DNA of 64,000 nt from CAVVEC01 sp963747105 (GTDB taxonomy: Bacteria; Acidobacteriota; Terriglobia; Terriglobales; Acidobacteriaceae). Positions 1 through 8,698 of this stretch are shown here, piece after piece. The translations under genes and the position numbers were made by a program. Under the pieces are notes generated by a model that searched no databases, was not told where the DNA came from, and saw only the letters and a list, made by a program, of their open reading frames with translations. The DNA lies in the NCBI GenBank assembly GCA_963747105.1, contig CAVVEC010000016.1, forward strand, positions 1,128,713 to 1,192,712, read 5' to 3'. Each line of letters begins with the position of its first letter. Position 1 is the first letter of the stretch.

Positions 1-1094
1 CCTCCCAGTTCCGCGGTACCATACAAATCGCCTTCCTTATCCAGAACCAATTGGGAGCGGACGAGTCCACCCACGGACTTGTTTTCATCGAAGGAGCGCA
101 GGATGGTTTCCTTCCATTTGCCGCCACCGACCGGCGTGAGCCTGAACGCTGTACCCCAGCCCTGCTGGCCAACTGTTCCGCCGAACGGTGTAGTCCCGTA
201 CAAATTACCGGAGGTGTCGAAGATCACTCCGTAGGTCGGCTGGCCACCGTCTTTGGTCTCGCTGCTGAAGGAGTGCAGCACCTCTTCGCTCCACTCGCCG
301 TTCTTCCCGGGCGCCAGCTCGAAGACCGTACCCGCGTCGAAAGCACCGCCCCACTGGGTCGTCCCGTAGAAGTTCCCGACCGCGTCTAATGTCAAAGGCG
401 CATAAGGAAAGGCGCCGTCCTTACCCGAGAAAGAATATAGTACCGTCTCCGTCCAATTCCCCTTGCCGTCGGAACTGAGCTTAAACACCACCCCGCAACC
501 AGCGGGGGGGCCGCACGCCGAGGTATTGCCGCCAATCGAAGTCGCGCCGTACAAGTTGCCCTGCGAGTCGAAGATCAAGCCTCCATAGGGCTCGGCTCCA
601 TTGGTAACATCGAACAAGTACAGGATCTTGTAAGTCCACTTGCCCCCGGTCCCTCGGACTAATTCAAAGGCCACGCCGCAGCCCAAACCTGAGCATCCGT
701 TCGAGCCTCCGTACACCGTCGTGCCGTACAAGTTTCCAGCCTTATCAGCCACCAAACCAGTGGGACTGTTGCCGTCGCCGCTGTTGCCAAAACTGTGCAG
801 CACCGTCTCGCGCCACTTGCCATCCTTGCCTTGGGTCAGCCGGAAAACTACGCCGCCGCAGAGGAGACAGCCGTTCGCCCCGCCGCCCGTCGTTGTGCCG
901 TACAGTGCGCCTTCGGGGCCTAGCATCACGCTGTTCGGCACCCACCCGTCCTTGCCGTGAAACCTGTACAAAACCTTCTCCGAAGCCGCCCAACTTGTCA
1001 TACAAAATGCAAAGACGACAACAGCCGACATCGCCGCCGCAGTTCGGACGAAAGCGAGATTAATCTTGTGCGCTTTGGGTTCCTGCGTGATCAT
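1..1094 (-). CDS. GloVer-repeat secreted protein, 3' end beyond window
   Basis: The reverse strand is open from an ATG at 1094 to the window edge with no stop, so the protein is at least 364 residues and incomplete at its C-terminus. A GAGGAG-type ribosome site lies just upstream. Residues 1-35 form a signal peptide ending near SWAAS. The rest is a tandem repeat of about 45-50 residues with recurring LYGTTxxGG, GVVFRL/GTVFEL and ETVLHSF/ETVLYSF motifs. These are the marks of the 'choice-of-anchor tandem repeat GloVer' family, common in Acidobacteria and Verrucomicrobia and predicted to fold as a beta-propeller at the cell surface. Ligand and role are unknown. Confidence 0.85.
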   Translation of the reverse strand, partial: MITQEPKAHKINLAFVRTAAAMSAVVVFAFCMTSWAASEKVLYRFHGKDGWVPNSVMLGPEGALYGTTTGGGANGCLLCGGVVFRLTQGKDGKWRETVLHSFGNSGDGNSPTGLVADKAGNLYGTTVYGGSNGCSGLGCGVAFELVRGTGGKWTYKILYLFDVTNGAEPYGGLIFDSQGNLYGATSIGGNTSACGPPAGCGVVFKLSSDGKGNWTETVLYSFSGKDGAFPYAPLTLDAVGNFYGTTQWGGAFDAGTVFELAPGKNGEWSEEVLHSFSSETKDGGQPTYGVIFDTSGNLYGTTPFGGTVGQQGWGTAFRLTPVGGGKWKETILRSFDENKSVGGLVRSQLVLDKEGDLYGTAELG

Positions 1095-1415
1095 GACTGA
1101 TACTCCTCGGGATTGAGCTGCAGTGGGGGAGTGGCGCGACAACACCAGATTATCCTTCGCCGGGTGCGGGCAGTCAAGATGCAAACAATTGCGGATCAGG
1201 CGGTCCGTTCCTGGCCGAGATCGGCGAGATCGGGCGACCGGTTTCGAGCAGAATGCGGATATAACGCGTGCCCTTTTTTGCAATCGGAAAGACGTAGATT
1301 TGTCAGCGCTCGTTTTATTGGCCGGATCTGACCCGCCGCTGAAGCCTTTTTCTGTTATTGCCGATAATCCCTTCTGGATTCCGCAATCATAGTTGAGTAT
1401 TCTCAGAGCGAACCA
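1095..1415. other. Divergent intergenic region, nothing recognised
   Basis: This 321-base gap separates the divergently transcribed GloVer and PRC-MgtE_N-CBS genes and must hold both promoters. Short overlapping reading frames here lack family resemblance and ribosome sites. I see no clear riboswitch, tRNA or terminator. Confidence 0.5.
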
Positions 1416-2657
1416 ATGACCACGCTCGCGCTTACCGAGTTGCTGGGCTTGCCCGTATTCGATACGCCAGGAAGCCGCTGCGGGCGCGTGCACGAAATGG
1501 CATTGGCTCCGCAGGAGGACCGCGCCCGGGTTGCCGTGCTTATTGTCCGGACCAAATCCGGCGACCGCATATTGCCGTTCACTGCAGTCACATCCATCAA
1601 TGGCGGTTTTCGCGCCGCAACATCGGCTTCAACCTGGGCGCCGTCGAACGGAGGGGAAGGCCTGTTTCTGCTGGCTCGGGATCTGCTCGACCAGCAGATC
1701 ATTGACATCAACGGACGTAAAGTGGTTCGTGTCAACGACGTTGATTTACACGAGGAGATCAGCAACCAGCATCCCGTGCTCAAAGTCGGATCAGTGGATG
1801 TTGGCGCCCGGGGCGCGATCCGCCGCTTGCTCAAGGGCGTAGTCCCGTTGGCGGCATTGCGGGCGCTGCTGCGCCAGATTCCTCCGCGCACCATTCCCTG
1901 GGAGTTTGTCGACCTGATCGAAACTGACCCCGCCCGGCGAGTCAAGCTGAAGATCTCTCACGAGCGCCTGGCCCGCCTGCATCCCGCCGACATTGCCGAC
2001 ATCGTGGAAGATCTCGCTCCCGACGAGCGCGAAGCAGTGTTTGAGACGCTGGACGAGGACGTCGCGGCGGAGGCTCTGGAAGAGATCGAACCGAAGGTGC
2101 AAAAGGCAATTGTCGAGTCGCTCGACTCCGACCGCGCAGCCGACATTGTGGAGGAAATGGATCCGGACGCCGCCGCCGACCTGCTGGCCGATCTTCCCGA
2201 AGAGCGCAGCTCGGAAATCCTGCAAGAGATGGCCCCAGAGGAGCGCGAGGAGGTGTCCGGCTTGCTGGAGTTCAAAGAGGACACGGCTGCCGGCCGCATG
2301 AACACCGAGTACCTGGCGCTGGGCTTGAGCGCAACGGCCCACGACGCGGTGGAGGCTTTGCGCCACTTCGAAGGCGGCATCGAAACCGTGAGCACGATTT
2401 ATCTGGTGGACTCGCACGGCACGCTGGCGGGCGCCGTGCCCCTGGCGAAACTGGTGCTGGCTTCGTCCGACACGCCCTTGCTCTCGCTTACCCAGGAGCC
2501 ACTGATCTCCTGCCCTGCCGGTGCCGATGACAAAGTCGTGGCTGAACTGTTCGATAAGTACAACCTGCTCACTCTGCCCGTAGTAGACGATGCGAAAAAG
2601 CTGACCGGGGTCATCACCTCAGACGATGTGATCAGCGTGCTGCGGGCCAAGCTATAG
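1416..2657 (+). CDS. PRC-barrel / MgtE N-domain / CBS protein, likely Mg2+-sensing regulator
   Basis: This 413-residue cytosolic protein has two PRC-barrel-like segments (about 1-75 and 85-150), an MgtE intracellular N domain (about 175-290, with repeated LHPADIADIVEDL, DADRAADIVEEMD-like acidic helices) and a C-terminal CBS pair (about 290-413). It has no membrane segment. In MgtE channels the N and CBS domains bind Mg2+ and gate the pore; here they stand alone. The NRAMP-family transporter at 4225-5500 is the obvious partner, although a TA locus now lies between them. I infer a metal-dependent regulatory subunit for that transporter; the family assignment is firm, the partnership is inference. 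Confidence 0.8.
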   Translation: MTTLALTELLGLPVFDTPGSRCGRVHEMALAPQEDRARVAVLIVRTKSGDRILPFTAVTSINGGFRAATSASTWAPSNGGEGLFLLARDLLDQQIIDINGRKVVRVNDVDLHEEISNQHPVLKVGSVDVGARGAIRRLLKGVVPLAALRALLRQIPPRTIPWEFVDLIETDPARRVKLKISHERLARLHPADIADIVEDLAPDEREAVFETLDEDVAAEALEEIEPKVQKAIVESLDSDRAADIVEEMDPDAAADLLADLPEERSSEILQEMAPEEREEVSGLLEFKEDTAAGRMNTEYLALGLSATAHDAVEALRHFEGGIETVSTIYLVDSHGTLAGAVPLAKLVLASSDTPLLSLTQEPLISCPAGADDKVVAELFDKYNLLTLPVVDDAKKLTGVITSDDVISVLRAKL

Positions 2658-2720
2658 GGCTGTCGCCCTGGAGCACAGCAACGCAGGAAGCAGATCAAAC
2701 TTCCGCGCAGTGATATGCCC

Positions 2721-2756
2721 TTGACAGCATAATGCCGTCTATGACATATTATAGAT
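2721..2756 (+). promoter_or_regulatory. Promoter and possible operator of the higBA-like operon
   Basis: A perfect -35 TTGACA (2721-2726) is followed after 18 bases by CATATT (2745-2750), six bases before the GTG start at 2757, implying a leaderless transcript. An inverted repeat TCTAT-N8-ATAGA (2738-2742 and 2751-2755) brackets the -10 and could be the autoregulatory operator of the antitoxin. Confidence 0.5.
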
Positions 2757-3107
2757 GTGGCGTGGGAAGTCGAATTCTCCGATGAATTCGGACTCTGGTG
2801 GGAGGGCCTTAACCCTGCCGAGCAAAAGAGTGTTGACTTCACTGTAAGCCTGTTGCAGGAAGTCGGGCCCACGCTAAGAATGCCCCACTCTTCCGGCGTT
2901 GGGATGTCGCGGCATCCACACATGCGCGAACTTCGAATTCAACACGAGGGAAGACCCTATCGCGTCCTTTACGCATTTGATCCCCGCCGCGCAGCGATTC
3001 TGCTGATTGGCGGCGATAAGACCGGCAACAATCGTTGGTACGAAGAATACGTACCGCGCGCCGATGAGATCTACGACCAGCACTTGGGAGAGTTGGGGAC
3101 GAATTAG
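2757..3107 (+). CDS. HigB/RelE-type toxin (phage Gp49-like)
   Basis: The 116-residue product matches the phage-derived Gp49-like/HigB branch of RelE toxins: an N-terminal VEFSDEFGLWWEGL stretch, a central MRELRIQHEGRPYRVLYAFDP core with the basic residues typical of ribosome-dependent mRNA interferases, and a hydrophobic ILLIGGDKTG strand. The GTG at 2757 is the only sensible start. The antitoxin follows 23 bases downstream in the toxin-first order characteristic of higBA. The pair sits between two genes that probably belong together (MgtE-type regulator and NRAMP), suggesting insertion. Confidence 0.8.
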   Translation: MAWEVEFSDEFGLWWEGLNPAEQKSVDFTVSLLQEVGPTLRMPHSSGVGMSRHPHMRELRIQHEGRPYRVLYAFDPRRAAILLIGGDKTGNNRWYEEYVPRADEIYDQHLGELGTN

Positions 3108-3130
3108 CGAGCAAGGAGACGAAGTAACCT

Positions 3131-3529
3131 ATGGCGCGGAATTATAAAGACCTTCAGGCAAGAATGGATCCTGCGAGCGTTGCGGACAACCGTCGGCGGG
3201 TGCGCGAAGAGCTGCAGCGGATGGCTCTGGAAGAACTGCGCAGCGCCAAACAAGCCACACAGAGCGACATGGCCGAACTGCTGGCCGTGCCCCAAAGCTC
3301 GATCTCGCGCATCGAGCAACGCGCAGACATGTATCTCAGCACGCTGCGCAACTATGTTCACGCCATGGGAGGCGTCCTTCAGATTCAGGCAGTTTTTCCC
3401 GACGGAGGCGCCGTCATCATTGACCGTTTTGGGGACTACGAGGACCGGCAGTATTTAGTCCGAGCTCAGGCGGAGAGCAACGGTACTTATAGAATGCGCG
3501 CACGTCCATGGGACAACCAGGGAGAGTGA
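3131..3529 (+). CDS. XRE-family antitoxin (HigA-like)
   Basis: This 132-residue protein has a helix-turn-helix at about residues 35-90 (SAKQATQSDMAELLAV, then QSSISRIEQR), as in HigA-type antitoxins that bind DNA and the cognate toxin. The extended N-terminus and a C-terminal region ending RMRARPWDNQGE are predicted to contribute to toxin contact. AGGAGACG lies 10 bases before the ATG. It follows the toxin gene at 2757-3107 and probably represses the shared promoter. Confidence 0.8.
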   Translation: MARNYKDLQARMDPASVADNRRRVREELQRMALEELRSAKQATQSDMAELLAVPQSSISRIEQRADMYLSTLRNYVHAMGGVLQIQAVFPDGGAVIIDRFGDYEDRQYLVRAQAESNGTYRMRARPWDNQGE

Positions 3530-3562
3530 CTGACGACCAAGGGTCTCAAGATCTCCGGATTC

Positions 3563-3739
3563 ATGAAGGCAATGGAAGCCCTGCATCTCGCGGAACCTCA
3601 AATCTCTGCCATCCGAAAGAACCTCGAAAGCAGTGGGGAAACTGAAATTGGCGGCATCGCCGGGCAGCGGGTCTTCAGCTTGCCGGACCTGGTGGCTGCG
3701 GGATTTGAGGCTGCGGAATCATCTGCCGGCGTTACTTAG
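3563..3739 (+). CDS. Possible small protein downstream of the TA pair
   Basis: A 58-codon frame starts at ATG 3563; the same frame is open back to the antitoxin stop (CTG at 3530). The peptide (MKAMEALHLAEPQISAIRK..., then SLPDLVAAGFEAAE) is amphipathic and looks protein-like but I do not recognise it. It lies within 35 bases of the antitoxin gene and overlaps the end of the opposing gene at 3732 by eight bases. It could be a third TA-operon gene, a C-terminal fragment, or chance. Confidence 0.3.
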   Translation: MKAMEALHLAEPQISAIRKNLESSGETEIGGIAGQRVFSLPDLVAAGFEAAESSAGVT

Positions 3740-4070
3740 CGGCGGCCTTCTTCTTTTGCCCTCGCTTGCCGAGCGAATCCCTCTCGTTCACGGCTTTCCG
3801 GCCTGGCTTCTTCTGCCATTCCGCTGGAAGCTCATCGCCCTTCAGCGTGGGATCTCCTCTTCCGGCGCGTTCGAGAATCCGCAGGGTCTCGCCTCGATCG
3901 GCGCGACAACCTCTTTCCCGGAAATAATCTTCGGTGCGCAAGGCAGAGACCTTTTCCGCCACCGCGATGTTGATGAGCTGGTTGAGAGCTACGCCTTCCG
4001 CCTCGGCAGCCTTGCGCAACTCGTCGAGTAAAGAGGGTTGCAGCCGCAATGCGAAGGTATTTCGTCTCAT
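3732..4070 (-). CDS. HicB/ribbon-helix-helix-type orphan antitoxin
   Basis: The 112-residue product begins MRRNTFALRLQPSLLDELRK and continues AEAEGVALNQLINIAVAEK, a ribbon-helix-helix DNA-binding pattern seen at the C-terminus of HicB and in CopG-like antitoxins. The rest is charged and ends in a lysine/alanine-rich tail. AGGAG lies nine bases upstream of the ATG. No toxin gene is adjacent on the same strand, so it appears orphaned. It could instead be a stand-alone transcriptional regulator. Confidence 0.55.
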   Translation of the reverse strand: MRRNTFALRLQPSLLDELRKAAEAEGVALNQLINIAVAEKVSALRTEDYFRERGCRADRGETLRILERAGRGDPTLKGDELPAEWQKKPGRKAVNERDSLGKRGQKKKAAAK

Positions 4071-4224
4071 GGGTTCGCACTCCTGATTTGTTGTAGCGCC
4101 GTTGCCGGCGGAATCACCCCAATCCGTGCCTATTGTACTTTTCCTCCTGTTCAGATTCCTTCTCTGCGTTTATCCTGTTTGATCGTCTTGCCATTCTTGC
4201 CATTTATGTCGGCGAATTGTGCCC

Positions 4225-5500
4225 ATGAAATTCCTGAGAAGCTGGAAGACCCGGATCCTGCTCTTCTTCGCCGTGGTCGGTCCGGGCTTTATTACCGCGA
4301 ACGTCGACAACGATGCCAACGGCATCTACACCTACTCGGCTGCCGGCGCGCAGTTCGGGCACTTGCTGCTGTGGACCCTGATCCCGGTCACCATCGCGCT
4401 GATCGTGGTGCAGGAAATCTCCGCTCGCATGGGCGCGGTCACCGGCAAGGGATTGAGCGACCTGATTCGCGAGGAATTCGGGCTTTCGCATCACCTTTTT
4501 CATGATGATCGGAATTCTGATCATCAACTTCGGCAACGTGGTCGGCGAATTTGCCGGCATCGCCGGTAGCCTGGAGCTCTTCGGCCTTTCCAAATACATC
4601 ACGGTGCCGGTCTGCGCGGTGATCGTGTGGCTGATCGTGGTCAAGGGCCAGTACAAGAGCGTGGAGAAGGTCTTTCTCGTCGCTTCTTTTTTCTACGTTA
4701 CCTACATTTTCGCCGGTTTTTTCGCGCAAACCGGCCTGGATAGAGGCGCTGGTGCTAACTGTGCAAGCCTCCGCCCAAGGCCGCTTTTTTCCTGCCCGGC
4801 TATCTCTACATGGCGATCGGCGTGGTGGGCACCACCATCGCGCCCTGGATGCAGTTCTACCTGCAGTCTTCGATTGTGGAAAAAGGCGTTACCAAGCGGC
4901 AGTACAGAGCTTCCCAGCTCGACGTGATCTCGGGCTGCATTTTTACCGACATCGTGGCCTGGTTCATCATCGTGGCCTGCGCCGCCACTCTGTACGTGCA
5001 TGGCTATCCACAACATTTCCGACGCCAAAGACGCCGCCCAGGCGCTGCGGCCTCTGGCCGGAGATTACGCTTACATCCTGTTTGCCATGGGACTGTTCAA
5101 CGCTTCGCTGTTTGCCGCGTCGATTCTCCCGCTCTCGACCGCCTACACCGTTTGCGAAGGCCTGGGGTTCGAGTCCGGGGTAGGGAAAAAATTCAGCGAA
5201 GCCCCGGTGTTTTACTGGCTTTACACGGTCCTGATCGTCGCCGGCGCGGGTGTGATTCTGTTTCCCGATCTGCCGCTGGTGAAAATCATCGATCCTCTCC
5301 CAGGTGATGAATGGAATCGCGATTCCGCCCGTCTGATCTTCATGCTGCTGCTGGTCAACAAGAAAGACCTGATGGGCGAGTACGTCAATTCCCGGCTCTA
5401 CAACGCGATCGCGTGGGCCACCACGGTGATCATGACCCTGCTCAGTATGGCCTACATCTGGACCCTGCGCCCGGGGGAGGCTAAGGCACTCAAGCCTTGA
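4225..5500 (+). CDS. NRAMP-family divalent metal transporter, frameshifted
   Basis: Overlapping frames join into one NRAMP/SLC11 protein of about 420 residues. TM1 reads GPGFITANVDNDANG, so the canonical DPGN is replaced. The TM6 signature reads GTTIAPWMQFYLQ, so the usual MPH is APW. Both changes recall NRAMP-related magnesium transporters, which lack the metal-binding methionine. Frame breaks fall near 4486, 4738, 4764 and 5003, with a compensating pair near 5300-5335 (frame reading LSQVMNGIAIPPV). The ATG at 4225 is preferred to GTG 4219. Conserved sequence continues through every break, so sequencing error is likelier than decay. The MgtE-type regulator at 1416-2657 is its probable partner. 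Confidence 0.75.
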
Positions 5501-5641
5501 GAGCTGCGAAGTCCTGCCCGGGGAAGGGCTTAGCGAAGCCCGAAAACCGGTTCCCGGCGGTCTTTTTGGGGGTTCGGGAAACTTTTGTCGAGCCATCGGC
5601 CTCGAACTGTGTAATGATTAGCTCAGTTGGCCGGTGGGGTT

Positions 5642-6715
5642 ATGTTGCGTCGTTTTGCCATTCTCGCCTTTGGTATCTTGCTCCTCCCCAGCATGTTGGC
5701 GACAGCCGAGGATAGTGCTGCGCCCAACTCAGCCGCATCAGCCCCTCCCGCCGTGGCCGCCCCCGCGCCGAAGCCGGTTAAAACCTACCACGACGGGAGC
5801 CTCCGTGATATTGACGCGATCGGCAACCGGAAAGTAGGTTGCGATCGCGGACTGGGCAATTGGTACAGCCTGGAAAAGCAGATTGAAATGGGCCGGCAGT
5901 ATGCCCAGCAGGTGGAATCCACCACCAAGTTGGTGGCCGACCCCGTCGTCACCGAGTACGTCAACCGTCTCGGACAAAATCTGGTGCGGAACTCGGATGC
6001 GCTGGTGCCTTTCACAATCAAGGTTGTGGACACCGACGACATTAACGCCTTTGCGCTGCCCGGCGGTTTTTTCTACGTGGATTCCGGACTGATCCTGGCC
6101 GCTGACAACGAAGCCGAATTGGCCGGCGTCATGTCGCACGAAATCGCGCACGTGGCGGCCTGTCATCTGGCCCGGCAGAATACTCGCGGACAACTGATGA
6201 ACCTGGCTTCCATCCCTTTGATTTTTGTCGGCGGCGGAATCGGATACGCGGCTCAAAGCCTGGCGGGACTGGCGCTGCCCATCGGGTTCCTGAAGTTCTC
6301 ACGCGGTTTCGAGTCGGAGGCGGATTTCCTTGGGATTGAGTATATGTACAAGGCCGGTTACGATCCCCAGGCCTTGACCGCATTTTTTGAGAAAGTGAAG
6401 GCGCTGGAGAAGGAGAAGCCCGGCACGCTGGCAAAAGCCTTTGACACGCATCCCCAGACCCCTGACCGCATCGAGAAGACGCAGCAGGAGATCAATACGT
6501 TGTTGCCGCCGGAGGCTGAGTACAAGATCGACACCTCCGAGTTTGAGGATGTGAAAGCGAGACTTGCCCAACTGGAAAATCGCCACAAGATTGACAGCGG
6601 TCACGACAAGGGCCCCGTCTTGCGGCGCGCCTCGCATGGCGCCAGCGACAACGGCACGTCCAGTGACGAGGATGACCATCCTAAGCTGAAACGCCGCGAC
6701 AGCAGCTCTCAGTGA
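5642..6715 (+). CDS. M48-family metalloprotease, exported
   Basis: A signal peptide (MLRRFAILAFGILLLPSMLA) is followed by a proline/alanine linker and an M48 peptidase domain. The zinc site HEIAHV is at about residues 166-171, with the third ligand in FESEADFLG about 50 residues later. A conserved N-terminal IEMGRQYAQQVE segment resembles BepA/LoiP-type periplasmic proteases that act on misfolded outer-membrane proteins. I chose ATG 5642 over TTG 5627 because it starts the signal peptide directly and has GGTGGGG upstream. The charged C-terminus (HGASDNGTSSDEDDHPK) is probably disordered. Confidence 0.85.
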   Translation: MLRRFAILAFGILLLPSMLATAEDSAAPNSAASAPPAVAAPAPKPVKTYHDGSLRDIDAIGNRKVGCDRGLGNWYSLEKQIEMGRQYAQQVESTTKLVADPVVTEYVNRLGQNLVRNSDALVPFTIKVVDTDDINAFALPGGFFYVDSGLILAADNEAELAGVMSHEIAHVAACHLARQNTRGQLMNLASIPLIFVGGGIGYAAQSLAGLALPIGFLKFSRGFESEADFLGIEYMYKAGYDPQALTAFFEKVKALEKEKPGTLAKAFDTHPQTPDRIEKTQQEINTLLPPEAEYKIDTSEFEDVKARLAQLENRHKIDSGHDKGPVLRRASHGASDNGTSSDEDDHPKLKRRDSSSQ

Positions 6716-6748
6716 TGGAAGCGGGATCGCGGATCGCAGGCACCGGGG

Positions 6749-7141
6749 CTACAGAATCTCTCCCTTCGCCAAGTCCTGCACCAGTTCGTGGTCCGCCTCC
6801 AGAAAATCGTAGTCTGGCAGCTCTTTCGGCGATGCCCAACGTACGTCGCGAAAAATTCGGTTCTCAATCTCTCTGCGGTACTCACGCACTACGTAGAAAC
6901 GCAATTCCACCAGACTACCGTTCGGGTACTCATGGCGAATGCGAGCCACCTCCTCGCCGATTTTGGCCTCGATGCCCAGTTCTTCTTCCAGTTCGCGTCG
7001 CAGTGCGTCGCGCGGCTGTTCGCCTTCCTCGATCTTGCCGCCGGGGAATTCCCACTTCAGGGGCATGGTCTGATGGCGAGTGCGCTGGCACACAAGCACC
7101 CTGCCATCTTTGAAGATCAACGCTGCGACGACTTGCTTCAT
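6749..7141 (-). CDS. Nudix hydrolase, MutT-like
   Basis: The 130-residue protein is a single Nudix domain. It starts MKQVVAALIFKDGRVLVCQR and carries the Nudix box GG-KIEEGEQPRDALRRE-LEEELGI with all glutamates that bind Mg2+. FPGGKIEEGE and the downstream tryptophan in VRWASPKELPDYDFLEAD fit the MutT/8-oxo-dGTP diphosphatase group, which cleanses the nucleotide pool of oxidised dGTP. It follows the GAF gene on the same strand after a gap of about 90 bases. Exact substrate is not certain. Confidence 0.85.
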   Translation of the reverse strand: MKQVVAALIFKDGRVLVCQRTRHQTMPLKWEFPGGKIEEGEQPRDALRRELEEELGIEAKIGEEVARIRHEYPNGSLVELRFYVVREYRREIENRIFRDVRWASPKELPDYDFLEADHELVQDLAKGEIL

Positions 7142-7233
7142 CGGTGGGCCGACACTCCGGAGGCAATGCTGTTGCGGCCTGCATCGAACTAATTCGCATT
7201 AGTTCCGAAACTGGTTTGCGGCGATTTCGACTG

Positions 7234-7725
7234 TCATGCCTGGGAGTCTTCCATGCGTTTTCCAACCAACTCGGCGCAGTACTCAACCAACTCGCGGTCT
7301 TCGTCCTTGAAGGCAGCGTGGAAGTGGCTGTCAATATCCAGTTCGCCCACAACTTTGCCGCGGACGAACACCGGAACCACGATCTCCGACTTGGTTTCAA
7401 GGGAGCAGGCCAGATACCGGGGATCCTTGCTGACATCATCCACGATGACAGTTTTGCCGCTGGAAGCCGCCGCTCCGCAGATGCCCTGATGCAAGGGGAT
7501 GCGCGTATGCGGGGTCATCGCCCCTTCAAACGCGCCCAGGACCAGCATCGGTGGTTCCCCGGATTGCGTTGTCTCCAGCATATAAAAGCCCACCCAGTTG
7601 TACTTCAGCATGCGTTCGTGGAGCAGCTTCACGACCTGGGACATGAAATCCGGCGCGGACTTGCCTCCCAGCACCAGTTGCTCCAGTTCCTTTCTTACCT
7701 CTTCAGCTCTTGAAGCGGCGGGCAT
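7234..7725 (-). CDS. GAF-domain protein resembling free Met-(R)-sulfoxide reductase
   Basis: A 163-residue single GAF domain resembles fRMsr enzymes: IPLHQGICGAAASSG, VDDVSKDPRYLACS, SEIVVPVFVRGKVVGELDID and a DEDRELVE terminus. Two cysteines matching fRMsr positions (in GICG and YLACS) are present, but the cysteine that precedes the IP motif in E. coli fRMsr is absent (MTPHTRIP). Activity with a two-cysteine mechanism is possible; a non-enzymatic GAF sensor is the alternative. The neighbouring Nudix gene would fit an oxidative-damage theme. Confidence 0.7.
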   Translation of the reverse strand: MPAASRAEEVRKELEQLVLGGKSAPDFMSQVVKLLHERMLKYNWVGFYMLETTQSGEPPMLVLGAFEGAMTPHTRIPLHQGICGAAASSGKTVIVDDVSKDPRYLACSLETKSEIVVPVFVRGKVVGELDIDSHFHAAFKDEDRELVEYCAELVGKRMEDSQA

Positions 7726-7737
7726 TGTGAAGGAATC

Positions 7738-8577
7738 TTAACCCAAACTTCGCTGTCCCTGCACAGGTACGCTGGTAATGCATTTTAGACCGGCAGGTGG
7801 TGGAAAATCGGAAGGATGAATGGCGGCGGCCAAGGCGCGCAAGCCGTGAATGAGAGTGGGCGCCGGAGTATTCAGGAATTCGTCACGAATGCAATAAACG
7901 CGGCCTGCTTTGGCGGCTTCCATTCGATCCCAGGCACGATCGCGCACGATTTTTTCCAGTGGAACCCGTTCGCCGGCTCCGCACCACGCTGCCACGATTA
8001 CATCTGGGTCCTCCGACACAACCGCCTCGGCAGAGGTTGTCGCACCTGGGGTTCCCACGAACAGGCCGCCGGCCGCATCAACCATTTCGGCCACCCACGG
8101 CTGCGATGCGATCAGCGGCTTGCCCCATTCTTCACAGAAAACCCGCGGACGTGTTCTGCCATCTGTTTTCCGGCGCATGGCGTCAATTTCCTGTTGCATT
8201 TCGGCGATCACCTGCTCCCCGCGATGCGATGCACCCACGACTCCAGCAATGGTGGCAATGTCAGTGTAGATGTCGGCCAATGTCCTTGGCGCCAAGCCAA
8301 GAAAACGCGCACCAGCCTTCAGGATTTCCGTTACTGCCTTCTCCTGATACGGAACAGCGGCGATGACCAGGTCAGGCCGGACAGCACGGATCTCGCCGGT
8401 GCTAGCGGTCCAGGAATCAGCCACGATGGTCACCCCACGCTGGCGGACCTCGGGGCAGACGTCCGCGCAGTACTTCGTACAGGCGATGATGCGGTCCAAC
8501 TCGCCGACAGCCGCAAGAATCACGGTCGCGCTCGGCTGCAACGAGACGACGCGGCGCGGGGTGTGATCGGAAGGCAT
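7738..8577 (-). CDS. Cobalamin-binding protein, BtuF-like, no signal peptide
   Basis: The 279-residue protein has the two-lobed periplasmic-binding fold of BtuF/FepB proteins: RRVVSLQPSATVILAAVGELD, an IVADSWTASTGEIRAVRPDLVIA segment and the GKPLIASQPWVAEMVDAAGG motif. No signal peptide or lipobox is present, which is typical of the stand-alone 'cobalamin-binding protein' clade rather than ABC importer components. No permease or ATPase is nearby. The ATG at 8577 faces the iscU-like gene divergently. Confidence 0.7.
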   Translation of the reverse strand: MPSDHTPRRVVSLQPSATVILAAVGELDRIIACTKYCADVCPEVRQRGVTIVADSWTASTGEIRAVRPDLVIAAVPYQEKAVTEILKAGARFLGLAPRTLADIYTDIATIAGVVGASHRGEQVIAEMQQEIDAMRRKTDGRTRPRVFCEEWGKPLIASQPWVAEMVDAAGGLFVGTPGATTSAEAVVSEDPDVIVAAWCGAGERVPLEKIVRDRAWDRMEAAKAGRVYCIRDEFLNTPAPTLIHGLRALAAAIHPSDFPPPAGLKCITSVPVQGQRSLG

Positions 8578-8685
8578 GGTCGGCTCTCATGGTACACGGG
8601 TTTCGAATTACGATGCGCTTCACTGGTCCTGTAGAGACATAGCCAGTTGCGTCTCGGTTTGCTGGGTCTCAGTCCGCGAGCAAGT

Positions 8686-8698
8686 TACAATTCTCTGA
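8686..8698 (+). promoter_or_regulatory. -10 element of iscU-like gene, near-leaderless
   Basis: TACAAT at 8686-8691 lies seven bases upstream of the ATG at 8699, so transcription would begin at or next to the start codon. No good -35 is seen. Confidence 0.45.

Noticed and set aside
5526..5541. GGGCTT-AGCG-AAGCCC hairpin after the NRAMP gene
   Set aside because: Short stem with no adjacent T run; not convincing as a terminator.
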